Below are positions 60,335-64,000 of a stretch of DNA of 64,000 nt, piece after piece. How positions within the stretch are numbered: the first letter of the stretch is position 1; each line of letters starts with the position of its first letter. The notes beneath the pieces are model-generated. The model worked only from the letters and a program-made list of their open reading frames with translations. It did no database searches and was not told where the DNA came from. The translations under genes and the position numbers were made by a program. The DNA lies in the NCBI GenBank assembly GCA_003169695.1, contig PNAS01000013.1:81797-145796 (forward strand), in the 5' to 3' direction. The stretch comes from Spartobacteria bacterium (lineage in GTDB: Bacteria; Verrucomicrobiota; Verrucomicrobiia; Chthoniobacterales; UBA10450).

Positions 60335-60847
60335 ATGAGCAAGGCTTTCACGCGCGAAGAAAACGACGGACCGGACATTCCTGATCTTCCGCCACTGACA
60401 TCGACGCTTGCCCCCGGCGCGAAGAATTACATCACGGCGGCAGGCGCGCAGAAACTGTGCGATGAACTCCAGCAGTTAGTCGAAATTACGCGAACGGCGC
60501 TCGCGAATTCGCCAGATGATCCGGATGCAAAGTGGCAGTTGGCGAGGCTTGACCAGCGAATCATGCAGCTTGAGGAAAGTTTGCGGTCGGCCGAAATCGT
60601 CACGCCCACCAACGGCCCGGCGGATGTCGTACGCTTCGGCGCCACTGTCACCGTCCGTGAAAGCGACGGGAACGAGGCGAGTTACCGGATCGTTGGTGTC
60701 GATGAAATAGACATCGATCACGGCTGGGTCAGTTGGTTGTCGCCGATTGCGAAAGCTCTGTTGAATCGCAAACGAAGCGAGCGCATTTGCTTTAAGTTTC
60801 CATCCGGGGAAGAGACACTGGAGATCGTGGATATTCGATATGAATGA
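60335..60847 (+). CDS. GreA/GreB-family transcription elongation factor
   Basis: A 170-residue protein. The N-terminal coiled coil (AAGAQKLCDELQQLVEITRT, then AKWQLARLDQRIMQLEESLR) resembles the Gre tip that enters the polymerase secondary channel. The C-terminal FKBP-like domain has VRFGATVTVRESDGNEASYR, IVGVDEIDIDHGWVSWLSPI and AKALLNRKRSERICFKFPSG. The paired acidic residues at the Gre coiled-coil tip are replaced by SPDDPDAK, which still contains Asp. Distinct from canonical greA; may be a regulator of polymerase. Confidence 0.85.
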   Translation: MSKAFTREENDGPDIPDLPPLTSTLAPGAKNYITAAGAQKLCDELQQLVEITRTALANSPDDPDAKWQLARLDQRIMQLEESLRSAEIVTPTNGPADVVRFGATVTVRESDGNEASYRIVGVDEIDIDHGWVSWLSPIAKALLNRKRSERICFKFPSGEETLEIVDIRYE

Positions 60848-60869
60848 AGTTGAAGTGGCGCACCGTTTT

Positions 60870-60924
60870 GTAGGGCGTTTCTGTGAAACGCCGTTTTCCC
60901 CGGCGTCTGGCACAGACGCCCTAC
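60870..60924. repeat. Imperfect palindromic repeat
   Basis: gtagggcgtttctgtgaaac on the left faces ggcgtctggcacagacgccc on the right, able to form a hairpin. It lies just before the amidohydrolase start and shares sequence style with 52061-52155 (gacgc/gcgtc arms); likely a mobile intergenic palindrome. Confidence 0.75.
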
Positions 60925-60938
60925 AAGAAGAAAAACGC

Positions 60939-62663
60939 ATGGCACAAGCGCATTCGTTACGGCAGTGGATCGCGCGAGCCCTCGCCGCGTTTCTCTTTTT
61001 GATCGCCGTGACCCCGCTCGCGCGGGGCGGAGAAAAAGAATCCGTTCCCTCTGCGCCCTTCGACTTCGTCATTAAAGGGGGAATGCTTTACGATGGTGCG
61101 GGCGGGAAGCCACGCATTACGGATGTGGCGCTCCGCGGCGATCGCATCGCCGGCATAGGGAATTTTCCGGCGGAGCGGGCGCGTACCGTAATCGATGCGA
61201 AAGGGATGGCGGTGGCACCCGGCTTCATCAACATGCTCTCGTGGTCGACCGAATCGCTCATCGAGGACGGCCGATCGCAAAGCGAAATTCGCGAAGGCGT
61301 GACGACTGAGATCATGGGCGAAGGCTCATCCATGGGCCCCGTCAACGATCGCATTAGGGAACGGATGCGACGCGAGCAGGGCGACATCAAGTACGAGATC
61401 AAGTGGAACACGCTCGCGGAATATCTGCGCTATCTGGAGCAGCGCGGCGTCTCCTGTAACGTCGCTTCCTTTATCGGCGCGACCACAATTCGCGAGCACG
61501 TCATTGGCCTAGAGGACAAACAGCCGACTCCGGAGCAGCTTGAGCAAATGCGCCAGCTCGTCCGCCAGGAAATGGAAGCGGGCGCGCTCGGGATCGGCAC
61601 GTCGCTCATTTATCCGCCTGCGTTTTATGCCAGGACCGAGGAGTTGATCGAGCTCTGCAAGGTCGCCGCGAAATATCAGGGCAAATACATCTCGCACATG
61701 CGTAGCGAAGGAAATCAGTTGCTTGAGGCGATCGATGAATTGCTGCGCATTAGCAAGGAAGCGGGCATCCCAGCGGAGATTTATCACATCAAAGCGGCCG
61801 GCCAGTCGAACTGGGGAAAAGCCGACGCGATGCTGGCGAAGATCGAAGCTGCGCGCAAAACCGGGCTGAAGATTACGGCCAATATGTATACCTACACCGC
61901 CGCCGGCACCGGTCTGGACGCCTGCCTGCCGCCCTGGACCGAAGACGGCGGATATCCAGCCTTGTTCAAACGGCTCCGCGACCCCGCCGCGCGCGAGAAA
62001 ATCGCGGCTGAGGTGCGAACGCCGAGTGACAAGTGGGAAAACCTTTATCTCGCCGCCGGCTCGCCGGAGAAAATCCTGCTCGCCGGATTCAAGTCGGAAA
62101 AACTGAAACCGCTCACGGGCAAATCGCTGGCCGAGGTCGCGAAGATGCGCGGCAAGGATCCGATCGAGACCGCGATGGATTTGATCAGCGAAGACGAGTC
62201 CCGGATCGACTCGATCTACTTTCTCATGTCGGAGGAGAACGTGAAGAAAGAGATCGCGAAGCCTTGGGTCTCGTTTGGATCCGACGAAGCGTCGCAGGCG
62301 CCGGAAGGCACCTTCCTGAAGTCGAACTGTCATCCGCGCGCTTACGGCAACTTCGCGCGCGTGCTCGGAAAGTATGTCCGCGAAGAAAAGGTGCTGACGC
62401 TCGCGGACGCGATCCGGAAGCTGAGCGGCCAGCCCGCGACGAATCTCGGTCTCGACCATCGCGGGTTCATCCAGGAAGGAATGTTCGCGGACCTTGTTGT
62501 TTTCGATCCGGCGACGATTGCCGACCGCGCCACTTTCGAAAAGCCGCACCAGTATGCGGTCGGGATGAAGCATGTCTTCGTGAATGGCGTGCAGGTTTTG
62601 AAAGATGGCGAACACACCGGAGCGAAACCGGGACGCGCGCTTTGGGGGCCGGGCAAACTGTAA
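60939..62663 (+). CDS. D-aminoacylase/N-acyl-D-amino-acid deacylase-like amidohydrolase
   Basis: A 574-residue amidohydrolase with a signal or anchor helix (ARALAAFLFLIAVTPLARGG). N-terminal composite sheet: FDFVIKGGMLYDGAGGKPRI, ALRGDRIAGIGNF. At the usual HxH metal site the sequence reads APGFINMLSWSTESLIEDGR, lacking the histidines. Later motifs are present: YISHMRSEGNQLLEAIDELL, AEIYHIKAAGQSNWGKADAM, WVSFGSDEASQAPEG and LADAIRKLSGQPATNLGLDH. This subgroup probably binds one metal or differs in activity. ATG 60939 is chosen because the frame upstream crosses a palindromic repeat. Confidence 0.82.
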   Translation: MAQAHSLRQWIARALAAFLFLIAVTPLARGGEKESVPSAPFDFVIKGGMLYDGAGGKPRITDVALRGDRIAGIGNFPAERARTVIDAKGMAVAPGFINMLSWSTESLIEDGRSQSEIREGVTTEIMGEGSSMGPVNDRIRERMRREQGDIKYEIKWNTLAEYLRYLEQRGVSCNVASFIGATTIREHVIGLEDKQPTPEQLEQMRQLVRQEMEAGALGIGTSLIYPPAFYARTEELIELCKVAAKYQGKYISHMRSEGNQLLEAIDELLRISKEAGIPAEIYHIKAAGQSNWGKADAMLAKIEAARKTGLKITANMYTYTAAGTGLDACLPPWTEDGGYPALFKRLRDPAAREKIAAEVRTPSDKWENLYLAAGSPEKILLAGFKSEKLKPLTGKSLAEVAKMRGKDPIETAMDLISEDESRIDSIYFLMSEENVKKEIAKPWVSFGSDEASQAPEGTFLKSNCHPRAYGNFARVLGKYVREEKVLTLADAIRKLSGQPATNLGLDHRGFIQEGMFADLVVFDPATIADRATFEKPHQYAVGMKHVFVNGVQVLKDGEHTGAKPGRALWGPGKL

Positions 62664-62713
62664 CCGCCTCGCTGTGCGAGGCGGCTGTGGACGCACGCGC
62701 TGCGGTTATCGCT

Positions 62714-63352
62714 CTACCGCGATTTGGTGTCAGCCCTGGCTTCGATCTGATCCAGCGTCGGATCGTTTTGCTGGATCCATGTTTGGATGGCGCCGACTTC
62801 CTCCGGACCGAGTGCAGTTGCTCTCGGACCTTGGGAATTCACCAGAGCTTCTGTGGAGTCCGACAACACGGGTTTCGCCTTTTTGATGGAAAACCGCCAG
62901 TGACGGCCGAAGCGCAGCAGTGAGTAATACATTGTCTTGGCCTCCAGCGCGCCGACTCCGCTGCACCGCATCGCAGTATAAAACATGCGATCGGTTTCCC
63001 GCGGCGGGCGAGTTTTTTGATCGTAAGCCACATCGTGGAGCACGGACGCGTTCCGATACTTTCCCTCGAACGGCCCGCCCATGAACGACCAAAGAGCGCG
63101 CGGTATCGATGCACCGTCGATCTCGGATCCGGCTGGCGCGATCCAAACTACGCCTTGCGGATCGGTATAACGCAATTCGCTCAAAAGCGTCATCGTCCTG
63201 CCGTCAGCATCCCAGCGCGTGTCGATCGGGCCACTGTAGTAGCCCCAAGTGTTGGTTTGTTTGAGGTGCTCTTGCGGCGCGGATTTGCTCCTTCCAAATA
63301 CACAGGAGGATAGCAACGCAGCTATGAGAACGAGAACGACTCTCACAAGCAC
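62714..63352 (-). CDS. DUF1353-family lipoprotein
   Basis: A 212-residue protein with a lipobox (LVLIAALLSSC, Cys17). The DUF1353 domain is visible: TLLSELRYTDPQGVVWIAPA, GSEIDGASIPRALWSFMGGP, FEGKYRNASVLHDVAYDQKT and RETDRMFYTAMRCSGV. Members resemble small phage-linked or cell-wall proteins of unknown function. It lies 3 bp after the ResB-like gene on the same strand. Confidence 0.87.
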   Translation of the reverse strand: MLVRVVLVLIAALLSSCVFGRSKSAPQEHLKQTNTWGYYSGPIDTRWDADGRTMTLLSELRYTDPQGVVWIAPAGSEIDGASIPRALWSFMGGPFEGKYRNASVLHDVAYDQKTRPPRETDRMFYTAMRCSGVGALEAKTMYYSLLRFGRHWRFSIKKAKPVLSDSTEALVNSQGPRATALGPEEVGAIQTWIQQNDPTLDQIEARADTKSR

Positions 63353-63355
63353 TCG

Positions 63356-64000
63356 TTAGGTTGCGGAGGGAACGAGCGATTTTTCTCTCTTTTCGCGCGG
63401 GGATCGCGACGCGGTCGAGGTAGGAGTCGAGGCGGCCGGTCGGCGAAAGCCTTTCAGATAAAAGAGCATGAAGATACCCAAGACAATCAGGAGCGAGCCG
63501 ATCCATTTCAGCAGCCAGCCCGGATCGCGCAAAATCTGGATCGTACTTTGCCCGAGGTTGTCCGGGTTCCAGGAGGCCTGCGACATTTTGTAAGTGAGTC
63601 CCGTCCACGTACGCCACCATGCGCCGGGATAACTGAATGGGTTATTCATCCAACATTGGCCAGTGGCGGTCTGGCCTTCCTGGCTCGTGACGAGCACAGT
63701 GCTCTTGAATCCCGCCGGACTGTCGTTGCCTTCGTTGCGTTGCACTTCGAATTCAGTCAGCTCCAGAGCGATCGGCAATGGTATTTGTTTCCAGCCGTAC
63801 GCGATTTGCACGTCCGCCGGTGACGCCGGCACGCTCACTTGCCAACCCGCCGGGACCCATTGCTCGGAAGTTTCCGAGCCTTGTTGGAAACGGATGCGGA
63901 CGCCGTCGGGCAACTCTGCCGTAGCGGGCGAATTCGTGGCCGGACTGAAATCCATCCACTCTTGCGCGTGCGGCATCGTGCGATCGAGCGTCAATTGCCA
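63356..64000 (-). CDS. ResB-like cytochrome c biogenesis protein, 3' part
   Basis: Partial gene running off the window; about 214 codons are visible. The segment VLVTSQEGQTATGQCWMNNP, FSYPGAWWRTWTGLTYKMSQ, ASWNPDNLGQSTIQILRDPG and WLLKWIGSLLIVLGIFMLFY matches the C-terminal periplasmic domain and last helix of ResB/Ccs1-type proteins. It ends in a charged Pro/Ser/Thr-rich tail. The reading frame stays open to the window edge. Confidence 0.75.
   Translation of the reverse strand, partial: WQLTLDRTMPHAQEWMDFSPATNSPATAELPDGVRIRFQQGSETSEQWVPAGWQVSVPASPADVQIAYGWKQIPLPIALELTEFEVQRNEGNDSPAGFKSTVLVTSQEGQTATGQCWMNNPFSYPGAWWRTWTGLTYKMSQASWNPDNLGQSTIQILRDPGWLLKWIGSLLIVLGIFMLFYLKGFRRPAASTPTSTASRSPREKREKSLVPSAT

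Noticed and set aside
61509-62696. 395-codon antisense frame opposite the amidohydrolase
   Set aside because: Arg-rich composition typical of a shadow; the + strand protein carries conserved amidohydrolase motifs.

Overview
The window is about 64 kb of moderately high-GC bacterial chromosome. It is most likely from the phylum Verrucomicrobiota, probably a Chthoniobacterales ('Spartobacteria') soil lineage. The placement is an inference from gene content: a tandem-repeat GloVer-type protein, an arylsulfotransferase fused to the C-terminal repeats common in these bacteria, a GH75 chitosanase-like protein, an aldolase/short-chain-dehydrogenase fusion, an orphan LAB_N protein and intergenic palindromic repeats. 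No rRNA gene is present to confirm it.

Layout. 1-6.4 kb: housekeeping and envelope genes (GT2, YedY-like molybdoenzyme, Fpg glycosylase, thioredoxin reductase, GT4, GNAT), then tRNA-Thr(UGU) at 6435. 6.8-9.8 kb: a GloVer repeat protein and a decaying locus with an in-frame amber codon and frameshifts. 9.8-35.4 kb: a large surface-polysaccharide region with glycosyltransferases, GT-C membrane proteins, epimerases and methyltransferases. It includes four genes expected to make GDP-D-glycero-D-manno-heptose from sedoheptulose 7-phosphate (kinase, guanylyltransferase, isomerase, phosphatase) followed by a transaldolase, an AlgI/AlgJ-type O-acetylation pair, and an arylsulfotransferase. Many of these genes overlap by ATGA, so they are translationally coupled. 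A GMC-oxidoreductase cassette (about 19.8-23.7 kb) is bracketed by two diverged copies of a GT2 3' end. 35.5-44.4 kb: aldolase/SDR fusion, small membrane proteins, yidD, response regulators (one frameshifted), cysteine desulfurase, LAB_N, GNAT. 44.5-51.2 kb: hisC-mnmE-pyrD operon, a nonsense-interrupted small gene, a truncated bioB, a secreted protein and lysA. 51.2-55.1 kb: a leftward zinc/manganese-type uptake operon with permease, binding protein, outer-membrane barrel and a Cys/His-containing small protein, but no ATPase gene.

The most distinctive element is 55229-58532, a complete 3.3-kb transposon with perfect 20-bp terminal inverted repeats beginning GGTAGTG (the IS1-family end rule GGnnnTG), an 8-bp target duplication (gcagggta), an IS1-type DDE transposase and seven additional genes. 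These include a coupled DUF5678/retropepsin-like protease pair and a divergent ribbon-helix-helix regulator with a candidate direct-repeat operator. 58.6-64 kb returns to chromosomal genes: TMEM14, GH75, GreA/B-like, a D-aminoacylase-like amidohydrolase lacking the usual HxH motif, DUF1353 lipoprotein and the 3' part of a ResB-like gene.

Several genes are broken (amber codons at 9141 and 48103, frameshifts near 4262, 9532, 29340, 41912 and 42163, truncated bioB). This suggests ongoing gene decay, though some single-base frameshifts could be assembly errors.
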